Assembly (NCBI RefSeq): GCF_007828045.1
Contig: NZ_VITN01000003.1
Coordinates: 62,001 to 126,000, forward strand
Length of the DNA: 64,000 nt
Direction: 5' to 3'
From: Nitrospirillum amazonense
GTDB taxonomy: Bacteria; Pseudomonadota; Alphaproteobacteria; Azospirillales; Azospirillaceae
The first letter of the stretch is position 1. Each line of letters begins with the position of its first letter. Shown here piece after piece: positions 45,127 to 54,343 of the stretch. The position numbers were made by a program, and so were the translations under genes. The notes under the pieces were generated by a model, which was not told where the DNA came from, made no database searches, and saw nothing but the letters and a program-made list of their open reading frames with translations.

Positions 45127-47964
45127 TCACTCCGCCGCCGCCGCGGTGCGGCGCCGGGCGGCCGGCTTGGCCTTGGGTTGTTCCGCCGCCGGATCGGGGT
45201 CGTCCAGCACAGCCAGCAGTTCCTTGCGAATCTGGGTCAGCTTGGCCTCGTGCGCCACCTTCAAACCGAAGATGTCCTTCACATAGAACACATCGACCGC
45301 CGCGTTGCCATAGGTCGAGATCTTGGCCGAGGCGATCTGCAGGTTCAGCGCTGTCAGCGCCCGGGTCAGGTCATACAGCAGGCCCGGCCGGTCGCGACCA
45401 TTGACCTCGATGACGGTGTAGCCGGCGCTGGCCTTGTTATCGACCAGCACGCGCGGCGGCACGCGGAACACGCGGGTGCGCGACGGCAGGGGCGAGGCGC
45501 GCTTGGCCAGTTCCGGCGCCAGCTTGATGTCGCCGGCCAGCGCCTTTTCCACCGAGGACTTAAGCCGCGTGCGCTTTTCCCCGCTGTCGAAGCGGGCGCC
45601 GCTGGGGCCCGCCCCCTGCAGGGAGAAGACATCCAGCGCCATGCCGTTGGTCATGGTGGTGATGCGGGCGTCGACGATGTCGCCGCCGGCCAGCGCCATG
45701 GCCCCCGCCAGGCGGGAGAACAGGCCGGCATGGTCGGCGGTGTAGATCGTCACCTCGGTCACCGAGCGGCCGGGGTCGTAGCGAGTCTCGATGGTCAGCG
45801 GCGCCTGCCCGGATTCCGCCTCATGGATCAGGCGGGCGTGCTGGGCCAGGGTGGGCGGGTCGAAGGCCAGCCAGTAGTTGGGGTAGCCCAGCGCCAGATG
45901 GTGGTCGACATCGGCCGGGGCCCAGTCGGGCAACTGGGCGCGCAACGCGCCTTGCGCATTGATGATGCGCGCCTCGCGCCCATCGGCGCCAACGACGCCG
46001 CCGGACATCATTTCCTCCGCCCGCCAGTACAGCTGGCGCAGCAGCGTGGCCTTCCAATTGTTCCAGCGGCCGGGGCCCACGGCGCGGATGTCGGCCACGG
46101 TCAGGACCAGCAGCAGCTTCAGGCGTTCCGGTGACTTCACGATGTCGACGAAGTCGCGGATGGTCTTCTCGTCATCCAGGTCGCGCTTGAAGGCGACGAT
46201 GGACATGGTCAGGTGCTGGCGCACCAGCCAGGCCACCGTCTCCGTCTCCTCCTCCGTCATGCCCAGGCGCGGGCACAGTTTTTCCGCCACCTTGGCGCCC
46301 AGGATGGAATGGTCGCCGCCCCGGCCCTTGGCCACGTCGTGCAGCAGCAGGGCCACCGACAGCGCGCGCTTGGAACTGAGGGTGTGGATGACCTCGCAGG
46401 CCAGCGGCACCTCGTCCTTCAGGTTGCCCTTTTCGATGTCGTGCAGGATGCCCATGGCGAACAGCGTGTGCTCGTCCACCGTGAACATGTGGTACATGTC
46501 GTATTGCATCTGCGCCACGACCCGGCCGAAATCCGGCAGGAAGCGGCCCAGCACCCCGGCCTCGTTCATGCGGCGCAGCGTGACCTCGGGATCCTTGCGC
46601 GAGCCCAGGATTTCCAGGAACAGCCGATTGGCCTCCGGATCGTTGCGCACCTTGGGGCCCAGGGCGGAGATGGAGCGCGCGAGCGCCCGCAGCGCCTTGG
46701 GGTGGATGTCCAGGTTATGCCATTGCGCCACGCGGAACAGGCGCACCATGTCCACCGGCTTGTCGCGGAAATGCCGCTCGTCACGGATGCTGAGGCGGCC
46801 GTTGTCGATGACGAAGCCTTCCAGCTCGCTGGGCTTCACGCGCCGCAGGAAGGCGAAGCGGGGCGGCCGCTGGCTTTCCTGTTCCAGGGTGGCGCACAGG
46901 ATGCGGGTGAGATCCCCCACGTCCTTGGCCATCAGGAAATAGTGCTTCATGAAGCGCTCGACATCGCTGGTGCCGGCGTGGTCGGTGTAGCCCAGCCGCC
47001 GCGCCATCTCGCCCTGCACGTCGAAGGTCAGGCGGTCCTCACCCCGGCCGGTCAGGTAGTGCAGGTGGCAGCGGCAGGTCCACAGGAAGTTCTGCGCCTT
47101 GGCGAAGCGCTGCGCCTCCTCAGCCAGCAGCACGCCGTTGGCCACCAGATCCTTCACCTTGTCGACCTGGTAGACGTACTTGGCGATCCAGAACAGGGTC
47201 TGCAGGTCGCGCAGGCCGCCCTTGCCCTCCTTCACGTTCGGTTCCAGCACATAGCGGCTGTCACAGAACTTCAGGTGGCGGCTGTCGCGCTCGGCCAGCT
47301 TGGCCTCGATGAAGGCGGGACCGGTGTTGGCCACCACCTCCTTGGTGAAACGCTTGCGGAACTCCGCGTACAGCTTGTCGTCGCCATAGAGGAAGCGGGC
47401 CTCCAGCAGGCTGGTGCGGATGGTGATGTCGCCCAGGGCCTGGCGCACACATTCATCCACCGAACGCACGGCATGGCCGACCTTCAGGCCCATGTCCCAC
47501 AGCAGGTAGAGGACGTATTCCACCACCTGCTCGATGCGCGGCGTGCGCTTGTAGGGCAGAAGGAATAACAGGTCGACATCGGAGAAGGGCGCCATCTCCT
47601 TGCGGCCGTAACCGCCGGTGGCCACCACGGCGAACTGCTCACCGCGCGTCGGGCCGGCGGTGGGGAAGACGCGATGCAGGGCGAAGTCGGCCAGCGACAC
47701 GACGATGGCGTCGGTCAAGGCCGTGGCCTCGCGCAGGCAGACCTCTCCCCGGCCGCCATTTTCCAGCCGACGGCGGATGAGGGCACGGCCCTGGTCCAAC
47801 GTTTGCCGCATCAGGGCCAGGATGCCGGCGCGCAGGGCGTCCGGCCGCAGGTCGCCATCCGCCAGGTTGGCCATGCGGGTGGTCAGCGCCTCGGCCGTGG
47901 GCAGCGCCTCCGGCAAGGCGGTTTCATCCAGCGGGATCGGGGCGGTTTTGGCGACAGGGGACAT
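45127..47964 (-). CDS. glnD: Bifunctional uridylyltransferase/uridylyl-removing enzyme GlnD
   Basis: GlnD senses glutamine and (de)uridylylates PII proteins, setting nitrogen metabolism. The 945-residue protein has the nucleotidyltransferase motif GGYGRKEMAPFSDVDLLFLLP, a helical linker, the HD domain (LLHDVAKGRGGDHSILGAK), and two C-terminal ACT domains (EVTIYTADHAGLFSRLAGAMA and IEVNGRDRPGLLYDLTRAL). The frame starts 89 codons earlier, but that part is low-complexity and ATG 47964 (MSPVAKTAPIPLDE) gives the normal length. Nitrogen control is expected in a diazotroph-related lineage. Confidence 0.96.
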   Translation of the reverse strand: MSPVAKTAPIPLDETALPEALPTAEALTTRMANLADGDLRPDALRAGILALMRQTLDQGRALIRRRLENGGRGEVCLREATALTDAIVVSLADFALHRVFPTAGPTRGEQFAVVATGGYGRKEMAPFSDVDLLFLLPYKRTPRIEQVVEYVLYLLWDMGLKVGHAVRSVDECVRQALGDITIRTSLLEARFLYGDDKLYAEFRKRFTKEVVANTGPAFIEAKLAERDSRHLKFCDSRYVLEPNVKEGKGGLRDLQTLFWIAKYVYQVDKVKDLVANGVLLAEEAQRFAKAQNFLWTCRCHLHYLTGRGEDRLTFDVQGEMARRLGYTDHAGTSDVERFMKHYFLMAKDVGDLTRILCATLEQESQRPPRFAFLRRVKPSELEGFVIDNGRLSIRDERHFRDKPVDMVRLFRVAQWHNLDIHPKALRALARSISALGPKVRNDPEANRLFLEILGSRKDPEVTLRRMNEAGVLGRFLPDFGRVVAQMQYDMYHMFTVDEHTLFAMGILHDIEKGNLKDEVPLACEVIHTLSSKRALSVALLLHDVAKGRGGDHSILGAKVAEKLCPRLGMTEEETETVAWLVRQHLTMSIVAFKRDLDDEKTIRDFVDIVKSPERLKLLLVLTVADIRAVGPGRWNNWKATLLRQLYWRAEEMMSGGVVGADGREARIINAQGALRAQLPDWAPADVDHHLALGYPNYWLAFDPPTLAQHARLIHEAESGQAPLTIETRYDPGRSVTEVTIYTADHAGLFSRLAGAMALAGGDIVDARITTMTNGMALDVFSLQGAGPSGARFDSGEKRTRLKSSVEKALAGDIKLAPELAKRASPLPSRTRVFRVPPRVLVDNKASAGYTVIEVNGRDRPGLLYDLTRALTALNLQIASAKISTYGNAAVDVFYVKDIFGLKVAHEAKLTQIRKELLAVLDDPDPAAEQPKAKPAARRRTAAAAE

Positions 47965-48319
47965 GGCGCGGCGAATCTCTGGCAAAGCCCGGCGGTTCCA
48001 GCCGGGCGGGCGGGCGCCATCCAGGGTCGGGGCACCAGCACCGCGGGTCCCGGGACGGACCGGGAGTATGGCACAAACTTTTTCCCACGCATCACCCCAT
48101 GCGCGGCCCGATGCCTTGGCTAGCCGTTTGCTCCCGGACTCTTTTCCGGGTCCAATCGCTTTTTCGTCAATCACCGCGGCGTCATCGGCTCCCGATGTGC
48201 CGGCGGACCCATCCCTGCCCATATGTCCCATGGCAGCCTCCCGGATTTGTTGTTCCGTTTTCAGGCTTCAGGCTGACTTGATCCTGACGCGCGCCCCTCC
48301 CTGTCATCGGGCACGCGCT
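47965..48319. other. 355-bp gene-free stretch between the phasin-like gene and glnD
   Basis: An open frame continues upstream of glnD through most of this stretch, but its translation is low-complexity and unlike GlnD, so I treat it as leader. I see no convincing promoter, terminator or RNA here. Confidence 0.45.
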
Positions 48320-48943
48320 TCACGCCGGTTTATCCCGTCCCTCCATGCCCCGGCGTGGCAGCAGGCGCGGGACCAGCGACAAACGGCGGGCGTTGGCCGA
48401 GGCGGCGCGGTGGATGGGCGCCAAGCCCAGGCCGCCCAGGCGGCTGGTGGCATGGCTGAAACGGGTGAAGGCGCCGGTGGCGGCGCGCAGGGTGGAGGTG
48501 ACCAGCCGGCGCTCCGCCGTCACCCAATCCCCGGGATGCCAGGACGACCAGGCGGCGCGGGCGAATTCGCCCAGCGCATCGACCTGGTGGTCGCGCCAGC
48601 GCCACCAGGCGTCGTGAAAGGCGCGCATGCCCCCCACCAGGGCCAGGGCGGAGTCCGTGAAGGCCTCGACCTTTTCGCGGCCCATGCGTTCGAATTCGGG
48701 ATTGGTGCCCAACGCCACCGGGTCGCCGCCGGTCTGGGCCAGCAAGCCCAGGCGCGCGGTGATGGTGTGGGCGGAGGCGAAGGCGGTCTCATGCACCCGG
48801 GCCGCCACCCGGTCCAGTTCCACCTGGGCCCGCTTCAGGTGCATGGCCTCCGGCGTGCCGGGAATGACCATGCCGATGCGCCCCCTGCCCGCCCTTTTGG
48901 CCGGACGCGGGGCGGTGGGGTAAGGGATATGCCGATCCGGCAT
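48320..48943 (-). CDS. Phasin-like protein
   Basis: This 207-residue, mostly helical protein resembles polyhydroxyalkanoate granule-associated phasins. The central segment FERMGREKVEAFTDSALALVGGM and the Trp-rich FHDAWWRWRDHQVDALGEFARAAW are the phasin-like part. Phasins coat PHB granules and regulate their size. The ATG at 48943 has GGGAG nine bases upstream. No other PHB genes are nearby, so the call rests on sequence character alone. The C-terminal 50 residues are basic. Confidence 0.62.
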   Translation of the reverse strand: MPDRHIPYPTAPRPAKRAGRGRIGMVIPGTPEAMHLKRAQVELDRVAARVHETAFASAHTITARLGLLAQTGGDPVALGTNPEFERMGREKVEAFTDSALALVGGMRAFHDAWWRWRDHQVDALGEFARAAWSSWHPGDWVTAERRLVTSTLRAATGAFTRFSHATSRLGGLGLAPIHRAASANARRLSLVPRLLPRRGMEGRDKPA

Positions 48944-49058
48944 GGTGAGCGCTCCCTTATGTTGCGCCGCGATGGTGCGCTGCAACATTAGGGGAAACGC
49001 GTCGTCGCGTCCATAAAGGAAGTGGGCGCCAGCCCTCGATCCAAAGTCTAAGGCGCCA

Positions 49059-49119
49059 CCGGGCTAGAGGATAGCCCGGCCGATGTCGCGGCGGCGCGGG
49101 GTCAAGTCCGCGCCGCCGC
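49059..49119 (-). terminator. Two hairpins downstream of metZ
   Basis: On the minus strand after the metZ stop come GCGGCGGCGCGG / CCGCGCCGCCGC (49088-49099 / 49108-49119) and then CCGGGCTA / TAGCCCGG (49059-49066 / 49072-49079). Neither has a U-run. They probably form the metZ transcript end before the phasin-like gene's own leader. Confidence 0.5.
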
Positions 49120-49141
49120 CCACACCTGTAGTGATGGTGAT

Positions 49142-50350
49142 TTAGCCGGCAGCGGCGGCCAGACCGGCGGCCAAATCGTCGCGCAGATCGTCCGCGTCCT
49201 CCAGCCCCACGGAAAAGCGCAGGGTGCCGGGGCTGATGCCCACCTTGGCCTTTTCCTCGTCGGTCAGGCGCTGGTGGGTGGTGGTGGCGTTGTGGGTGAT
49301 CAGGCTCTTGGCGTCGCCCAGGTTGTTGGAGATCCTGATGATCTTCAACGCGTTCAGCAGGCGGAACGCCGCCTCCTTCCCACCCTTGACGTCGAAGGTG
49401 ACCAGGGTGCCGCCGGCCTTCATCTGGCGCATGGCCAGGTCATGCTGCGGGTGGCTGGCCAGGCCGGGGTACAGCACCGTCTCCACCGCCGGGTGGCTTT
49501 CCAGGAATTGGGCCAGCGCCAGGGCGGAGGCCGCCTGGGCGTTCACGCGCAGTTCCAGCGTCTCCAGGCCCTTCAGCAGCACCCAGGCGTTGAAGGGGCT
49601 CATGGACGGGCCGGTGTGCCGCAGGACGGGGGAGATCAGGGCCGCCACCTCGTCATCGCACAGCACGGCGCCGCCCAGGCAGCGGCCCTGGCCGTCGATA
49701 TGCTTGGTGGCCGAATAGACGACCACGTCGGCGCCCATGTCCTTGGGGCGCTGCAGCACAGGGGTGGCGAAGACATTGTCGACCACCACGCGGGCGCCGG
49801 CCTTGTGCGCCAAGTCGGCCACGGCCGCCACGTCCACCACCTGCATGGTGGGGTTGCTGGGGCTCTCCAGGAAGACGACGGTGGCCGGGGTGGACAGCGC
49901 CTCTTCCCACTGCTTCAGGTCGGTGCCCTCCACCAGGGTGCACCGGATGCCGTAGCGCGGGGCCAGATCCTTTATGATGTAGAGGCAGGACCCGAACAGC
50001 GCGTGCGGCGCCACCACCCGGTCGCCGGCCTTCAGCAGGCCCATGACCGCCAGGTTGACGGCCGCCATGCCGCTGGCCGTGGCGATACAGCGGGCGAAGC
50101 CCTCATAGCCGGCCAGCCGTTCCTCCAGCATGGCCACGGTGGGGTTGCGGAAACGGGAATAGACGAAGCGCGAGCCGTCGTTGACGAAGGCGGCTTCGGC
50201 CTCCTCGGCGCTGCCGTAGATGAAGCCCGAGGTCAGGAACAAGGCTTCGGAGGTTTCCTCGAAGCCGCTGCGGCGGGTACCGCCGTGCACCAGCTGGGTA
50301 CGGGGACGCAAGGTGGCCGGGGGATTGGAATTGTCAGGCGTCTGGCCCAT
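49142..50350 (-). CDS. metZ: O-succinylhomoserine sulfhydrylase
   Basis: MetZ is a PLP enzyme making homocysteine from O-succinylhomoserine and sulfide. The 402-residue protein has the Cys/Met-metabolism fold with RFRNPTVAMLEERLAGYEG, TASGMAAVNLAVMGLLKAGD and the PLP lysine in VVYSATKHIDGQGRCLGGAV. The alphaproteobacterial MetZ start (TLRPRTQLVHGGTRRSGFEETSEALFLTSG) is clear. ATG 50350 has GGAG at 8 nt; a TTG at 50395 in the same frame is an alternative. A SAM-II riboswitch lies upstream, so SAM represses it. Confidence 0.94.
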   Translation of the reverse strand: MGQTPDNSNPPATLRPRTQLVHGGTRRSGFEETSEALFLTSGFIYGSAEEAEAAFVNDGSRFVYSRFRNPTVAMLEERLAGYEGFARCIATASGMAAVNLAVMGLLKAGDRVVAPHALFGSCLYIIKDLAPRYGIRCTLVEGTDLKQWEEALSTPATVVFLESPSNPTMQVVDVAAVADLAHKAGARVVVDNVFATPVLQRPKDMGADVVVYSATKHIDGQGRCLGGAVLCDDEVAALISPVLRHTGPSMSPFNAWVLLKGLETLELRVNAQAASALALAQFLESHPAVETVLYPGLASHPQHDLAMRQMKAGGTLVTFDVKGGKEAAFRLLNALKIIRISNNLGDAKSLITHNATTTHQRLTDEEKAKVGISPGTLRFSVGLEDADDLRDDLAAGLAAAAG

Positions 50351-50426
50351 GGCCGTCACTCCGATCATAAGGCAACCGCGACCGGCACGGTGCAATGTGG
50401 TCGGTGTACCTTATGTACGGCCCGAC

Positions 50427-50478
50427 CTTTTAGCAGCTTGTTTAACGTGGTCTGCAAGCCGGTCAGCAAATCACCACG
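50427..50478 (-). promoter_or_regulatory. SAM-II (metA-type) riboswitch aptamer
   Basis: On the minus strand the conserved SAM-II elements occur in order: the P1 5' side CGTGGT, GATTTG, GGCTTGCAG, the P1 3' side ACCACG, TTAAACAAGC and GCTAAAAGG. P1 (CGTGGT/ACCACG) and the pseudoknot (GCTTG/CAAGC) both pair. SAM-II aptamers precede metZ and other methionine genes across alphaproteobacteria. SAM binding should lower metZ expression. A hairpin (GGTCGG/CCGACC, 50399-50427) immediately follows. Confidence 0.93.
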
Positions 50479-50486
50479 GGGATTGG

Positions 50487-50515
50487 TTTTAGGCCTGCCC
50501 CGGGGGAAGCGTCAA
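50487..50515 (-). promoter_or_regulatory. Probable sigma-70 promoter of metZ
   Basis: On the minus strand TTGACG (50515-50510) and CTAAAA (50492-50487) are 17 nt apart. Transcription would begin about 6-8 nt further, right at the SAM-II aptamer, which supports both calls. Confidence 0.65.
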
Positions 50516-50739
50516 CGGCCACCTTGTCATCGCGACAATGCAGCCGGGCCGGCACACGGTCCGGGAACGGCCTGGCTGGCGGCCGGCTACATCGGCGGAC
50601 CGCGGAGGACTCCAAAGGGGTCCGGGCAGTGCCCAGGCCATAATGCCCGGTTGCCGGCCGGCCGCTTCCGTGCTAGTCCCGCGCGCGTCAGTCCGCGTCG
50701 GCGGAATAGCTGATTTGCTTTACCGGGAGTCCCAGACCT

Positions 50740-51267
50740 ATGTCCGATGAGACCAGCCTGAACGGCGCCGCCCCCAACGGGAGCGCAGACGGCGGCAATG
50801 GCGCCACCGCCACTGAAGGCGCCGGCATGCTGCCGCTGGTGGTCAATGCCCAGTACGTCCGGGATCTGTCGTTCGAGAACCCGAACGCCCCGGCCAGCCT
50901 GATGAACGCCCAGCAGCCCAAGGTCGACTTGCAGGTCGACGTGCAGGCCCGCAACGTGGCGGAAAACGTGCACGAGGTGGCGCTGAACATCCGTGCCGAG
51001 GCCAGCCACGAAGGCCGCACCGCCTTCATCGTCGAGCTGTCCTACGCCGGCATCTTCTCCATGCCGCCCATGCCGCTGGACCAGACCCGCGCCGTGCTGC
51101 TGATCGAGGCGCCGCGCCTGCTGTTCCCCTTCGCCCGGTCCATCGTGTCGGACGCCGTGCGCGATGGCGGCTTCCCGCCGCTGATGCTGCAGCCCCTGGA
51201 TTTCGTGGACCTCTACCGCCGCCAGGTGCTGGCGTCGGAGAAGCCGGAAGACATGGCCCAGGCCTGA
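50740..51267 (+). CDS. secB: Protein-export chaperone SecB
   Basis: SecB keeps preproteins unfolded for SecA. The 175-residue protein has an extended Gly/Ala/Asn-rich N-terminus (about 28 residues) and then the SecB core: VNAQYVRDLSFENPNAP, VDVQARNVAENVHEVALNI, ELSYAGIF and the C-terminal LLFPFARSIVSDAVRDGGFPPLMLQPLDF. GGGAG lies upstream of the ATG. It is followed by a strong terminator and is divergent from metZ. Confidence 0.97.
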   Translation: MSDETSLNGAAPNGSADGGNGATATEGAGMLPLVVNAQYVRDLSFENPNAPASLMNAQQPKVDLQVDVQARNVAENVHEVALNIRAEASHEGRTAFIVELSYAGIFSMPPMPLDQTRAVLLIEAPRLLFPFARSIVSDAVRDGGFPPLMLQPLDFVDLYRRQVLASEKPEDMAQA

Positions 51268-51292
51268 TCCCAGGCCCGGTGTTGACCAGGAG

Positions 51293-51329
51293 AGCCGCCC
51301 GGCGCCCATGGCCCGGGCGGCTTTCTTTT
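51293..51329 (+). terminator. Rho-independent terminator of secB
   Basis: The stem AGCCGCCCG / CGGGCGGCT is followed by TTCTTTTGG, beginning 26 nt after the secB stop. It sits just before the converging stop of the histidine-kinase-like gene. Confidence 0.85.
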
Positions 51330-51335
51330 GGGCTT

Positions 51336-51818
51336 TCAGCCGCGTGCCGCGCGGATCAAGGCGTCCACCGTCACGGCGTCGGCGCCGGCGGGCACGGCCG
51401 CCAGGGGCAGGCCATGGGCGTCCAGGCTGGACAGGGCTTCGGCCGTGCCGGCCACCACATCCCAGTCGCTGGTGCTGGCCTTCAGCGCGCCTTGCGCCTC
51501 ACGCGCCGACCCGGCCACGGTCACTTCCAGGCCCAGGGTCTCCAGCGCGCCGGCCAAGCGGGCCAGCGCGGCGCCGACCAGCAGAACCCGGAGTGTGGAG
51601 ACGGGACGCTTGCGGGGCGCCCTGGCCACCAGCTGCCGCGCCTCTTCCGCCGCGGCCAGGATACGGGCGGCGAAGTCCTGTTCCTGCCCGCCGGCGGGCA
51701 GATCCGCCGCCAGCAGCGCGGAATAGCCGTGGATGGCCGTCAGCAGGTTGTTGAGGTCATGCAGGAAGGTGGCGGGAACCACCCGGCCCTCGGCATCCCC
51801 TTTGCCGTCAGCTGGCAA
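51336..51818 (-). CDS. Short histidine-kinase-like protein: H-box plus degenerate receiver, no ATPase domain
   Basis: This 160-residue protein has a dimerisation/phosphoacceptor-like helix with the H-box FLHDLNNLLTAIHGYSALL (His20) and a second helix. A C-terminal receiver-like alpha/beta part (TLRVLLVGAALARLAGALETLG) follows. It lacks a HATPase_c domain and the receiver-like part lacks the acidic pair and phospho-Asp. It may act as a phosphotransfer or decoy partner for the response regulator it overlaps by 11 nt, or be a decayed kinase. The start is TTG with GGAG at 7 nt. Confidence 0.75.
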   Translation of the reverse strand: MPADGKGDAEGRVVPATFLHDLNNLLTAIHGYSALLAADLPAGGQEQDFAARILAAAEEARQLVARAPRKRPVSTLRVLLVGAALARLAGALETLGLEVTVAGSAREAQGALKASTSDWDVVAGTAEALSSLDAHGLPLAAVPAGADAVTVDALIRAARG

Positions 51819-52413
51819 TACCCATCTCCACCGCGCGCATCACCGCCTGGGTGCGGTTCTTGGCGCCCAGCTTGCGGCAGATGCCCCGCACGTGCAGCTT
51901 CACCGTCACCTCTTCCAGTTCCAGCGAGCGCGCGATTTCCTTGTTGGAGCGGCCCTGCAGCAGATAGTCCAGCACCTCGCGCTCACGCCGGGTGAAGCTG
52001 GCGCCGTCGGCCGTGTCGGCGGTGTTGACGTCGGCCGGGATGAACCGCTCACCCGCCAGCATGGTCTGGATGGCGGACAGCAATTCCGTGGCGCTCAGGG
52101 TCTTGGGCAGGAAGCCGACGGCACCCCGGGTAAAGGCGCCCCGGATCTCATCCGGCCGGGCCAGGCCCGACATCAGCGCCACCTTCAGCAGGGGAAATTC
52201 GGTGCGCACGCGCTGCAGGCCGTCCAGTCCGTTCATCCCCGGCATGCGCAGGTCCAGGATCAGCAGGTCGATGGCCTTGTCCTGGCGCAGGGCGACGACG
52301 GCCTCATCCACGCTGGCGGCCCCCACGACGACCGCGCCCGGCGCCTGCCTTTCGATATGGGAAGACAACGCGTCGCGCACCAGACCATGGTCATCGGCAA
52401 TCAGTAAGCGCAT
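51808..52413 (-). CDS. LuxR/NarL-family response regulator
   Basis: This 201-residue regulator has an intact receiver (RLLIADDHGLVRDAL, phospho-Asp in LLILDLRMPGMNG, Lys in GFLPKTLS) and a LuxR-type HTH (TRREREVLDYLLQGRSNKEIARSLELEEVTVKLHVRGICRKLGA). The frame extends 27 codons upstream; ATG 52413 starts the receiver directly (MRLLIADDHG). It is followed by a coupled gene for an incomplete kinase, so its true sensor kinase is probably encoded elsewhere. Confidence 0.92.
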   Translation of the reverse strand: MRLLIADDHGLVRDALSSHIERQAPGAVVVGAASVDEAVVALRQDKAIDLLILDLRMPGMNGLDGLQRVRTEFPLLKVALMSGLARPDEIRGAFTRGAVGFLPKTLSATELLSAIQTMLAGERFIPADVNTADTADGASFTRREREVLDYLLQGRSNKEIARSLELEEVTVKLHVRGICRKLGAKNRTQAVMRAVEMGIAS

Positions 52414-52630
52414 GTGAGACGACCCCCGCGGTTGCTCTATCCAAAAGGATAGACCAATAACCTCTGCTATTTGAACCTTTTTCAGCGTCGGCAAGGGTTC
52501 CGCAAGCAGAAATTTCTTATCGAACGTAATTGAATGTGACTAATTCTCAATTAAGCCGATGAAACCACGGAAAACCGTGGATCTTGGTTAATTTCCAGTT
52601 CATTTCCTAAACAGTGTTTTTACTGATAAT

Positions 52631-52662
52631 AAAAAGGGCGCCACCGCATAGCAATGGCGCCC
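52631..52662 (-). terminator. Rho-independent terminator of rho
   Basis: On the minus strand GGGCGCC / GGCGCCC with a 13-nt loop is followed by TTTTTATTATC, 24 nt after the rho stop. Confidence 0.88.
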
Positions 52663-52686
52663 ATGATATCGATACTGGAATTCTTC

Positions 52687-53949
52687 TTACTGGTTCATGC
52701 TCTCGAAGAATTCGGAATTCTGCTTGCTCTGCTTGAGCTTGTCGATCAGGAATTCCACCGCGTCGGTGGCTCCCATCGGGTTCAAGATACGGCGTAGGAT
52801 CCACATCTTGGCCATGGTGCCCTTTTCCACCAGCAGCTCTTCCTTGCGGGTGCCCGACTTCTGGATGTCGATGGCCGGGAAGACGCGCTTGTCCGACAGC
52901 TTGCGGTCCAAGACGATTTCCGAGTTACCGGTGCCCTTGAATTCTTCGAAGATGACCTCGTCCATGCGCGAACCGGTGTCGATCAGCGCGGTGGCGATGA
53001 TGGTCAGGCTGCCGCCTTCCTCGATGTTGCGGGCGGCGCCGAAGAAGCGCTTGGGGCGCTGCAAGGCGTTGGCGTCCACGCCGCCGGTCAGCACCTTGCC
53101 CGAGGACGGCACCACCGTGTTGTAGGCGCGGGCCAAACGGGTGATGCTGTCCAGCAGGATGACGACATCGCGCTTGTGCTCAACCAGGCGCTTGGCCTTC
53201 TCCAGCACCATCTCCGTCACCTGCACGTGGCGGGTCGCCGGCTCGTCGAAGGTGGAGCTGATGACCTCGCCCCGGACGGAGCGGGCCATGTCGGTCACTT
53301 CTTCCGGACGCTCATCGATCAGCAGGACGATGAGGTAGACCTCGGGGTGGTTGGTGGCGATGGAGTGGGCGATGTTCTGCAACATCACCGTCTTGCCGGT
53401 GCGGGGCGGCGCCACGATCAGGGCGCGCTGGCCCTTGCCCAGCGGGGCCACCAGGTCGATGACCCGAGTGGTCATGTCCTTCTTGTTGCGGACCGGATCC
53501 TCGATTTCCAGCTTCAGCCGCTCTTCTGGATAGAGCGGGGTCAGGTTGTCGAAGTTGATGCGGTGACGCACCTTGTCCGGGTGGTCGAAGTTGATCGAGC
53601 CGACCTTCAGCAGGGCGAAGTAGCGCTCACCATCCTTGGGCGAGCGGATCTGGCCTTCCACCGTGTCGCCGGTGCGTAAACCAAAGCGGCGCACCTGGCT
53701 GGGGCTGACGTAGATGTCGTCGGGACCCGGCAGGTAGTTGCTCTCGGGCGAACGCAGGAAACCGAAACCGTCCTGCAAAACCTCCAGCACGCCTTCGCCG
53801 AAGATCGGGACGTCGTTTTCGGCCAGCTGCTTAAGGATGGCGAACATCATGTCCTGCTTGCGCAGGGTGCCCGCGTTCTCGATCTGCAGCTCTTCCGCGA
53901 ACGCCAGCAGCTCGGCGGGCGACTTAGCCTTTAACTCTTGGAGATTCAT
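52687..53949 (-). CDS. rho: Transcription termination factor Rho
   Basis: Rho is the hexameric RNA helicase of factor-dependent termination. The 420-residue protein starts [21 protein letters not shown], with the RNA-binding cold-shock-like domain ([22 protein letters not shown]). It has Walker A ([16 protein letters not shown]), Walker B ([17 protein letters not shown]) and the Q- and R-loop segments ([20 protein letters not shown]). The upstream frame of 63 codons is not family-like. It lies left of the heme genes as in other alphaproteobacterial origin regions. Confidence 0.98.
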   Translation of the reverse strand: MNLQELKAKSPAELLAFAEELQIENAGTLRKQDMMFAILKQLAENDVPIFGEGVLEVLQDGFGFLRSPESNYLPGPDDIYVSPSQVRRFGLRTGDTVEGQIRSPKDGERYFALLKVGSINFDHPDKVRHRINFDNLTPLYPEERLKLEIEDPVRNKKDMTTRVIDLVAPLGKGQRALIVAPPRTGKTVMLQNIAHSIATNHPEVYLIVLLIDERPEEVTDMARSVRGEVISSTFDEPATRHVQVTEMVLEKAKRLVEHKRDVVILLDSITRLARAYNTVVPSSGKVLTGGVDANALQRPKRFFGAARNIEEGGSLTIIATALIDTGSRMDEVIFEEFKGTGNSEIVLDRKLSDKRVFPAIDIQKSGTRKEELLVEKGTMAKMWILRRILNPMGATDAVEFLIDKLKQSKQNSEFFESMNQ

Positions 53950-54343
53950 CTTCGTCCTGTCGAGAGCCCCGGGAACGATGACGACGGCTTGGCCGCCGGC
54001 CCCCGGACTCATGGAATAGGGTGTATAGGGTGGAAGGATGGCATCACCGGGGAAAAAGGACGGCGACGCCGGGAAGGGAAGTTCGGGGAAATTGGCCTCG
54101 CTGCGCCCATCCCGGGGAGGGGGGCGGGGATGCCTCACGAGTCAGGCGCCCGGATGACGGGGCGACTCGAAATCATCCCGACGTTACGGGCCTTGACCTG
54201 TTCCCAGGATTAGTACAGGACCCGAGCCCAAGTCAAAGCAAAAAGACCCGGATCCCCAGGGCGCATTCGACCTAGGACTAAATATCCCAGGTAAACGCTG
54301 GAACTTAAACGGGGCGCTAACGGACGGCACCCGTCGCGGCCGG
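53950..54343 (-). other. 394-bp rho leader region without a gene
   Basis: Between hemJ and rho, on the same strand, there is no recognisable gene. The open frame upstream of rho has a Pro-rich, non-family translation. A long C-rich leader before rho is common and is used for Rho autoregulation; whether that applies here is inference. Confidence 0.5.

Noticed and set aside
45112-45131. A possible reverse copy of the structured repeat end near the glnD stop
   Set aside because: Only about ten bases (CTCAAGCGCC) match the repeat tail; no hairpins follow, so it is probably chance.
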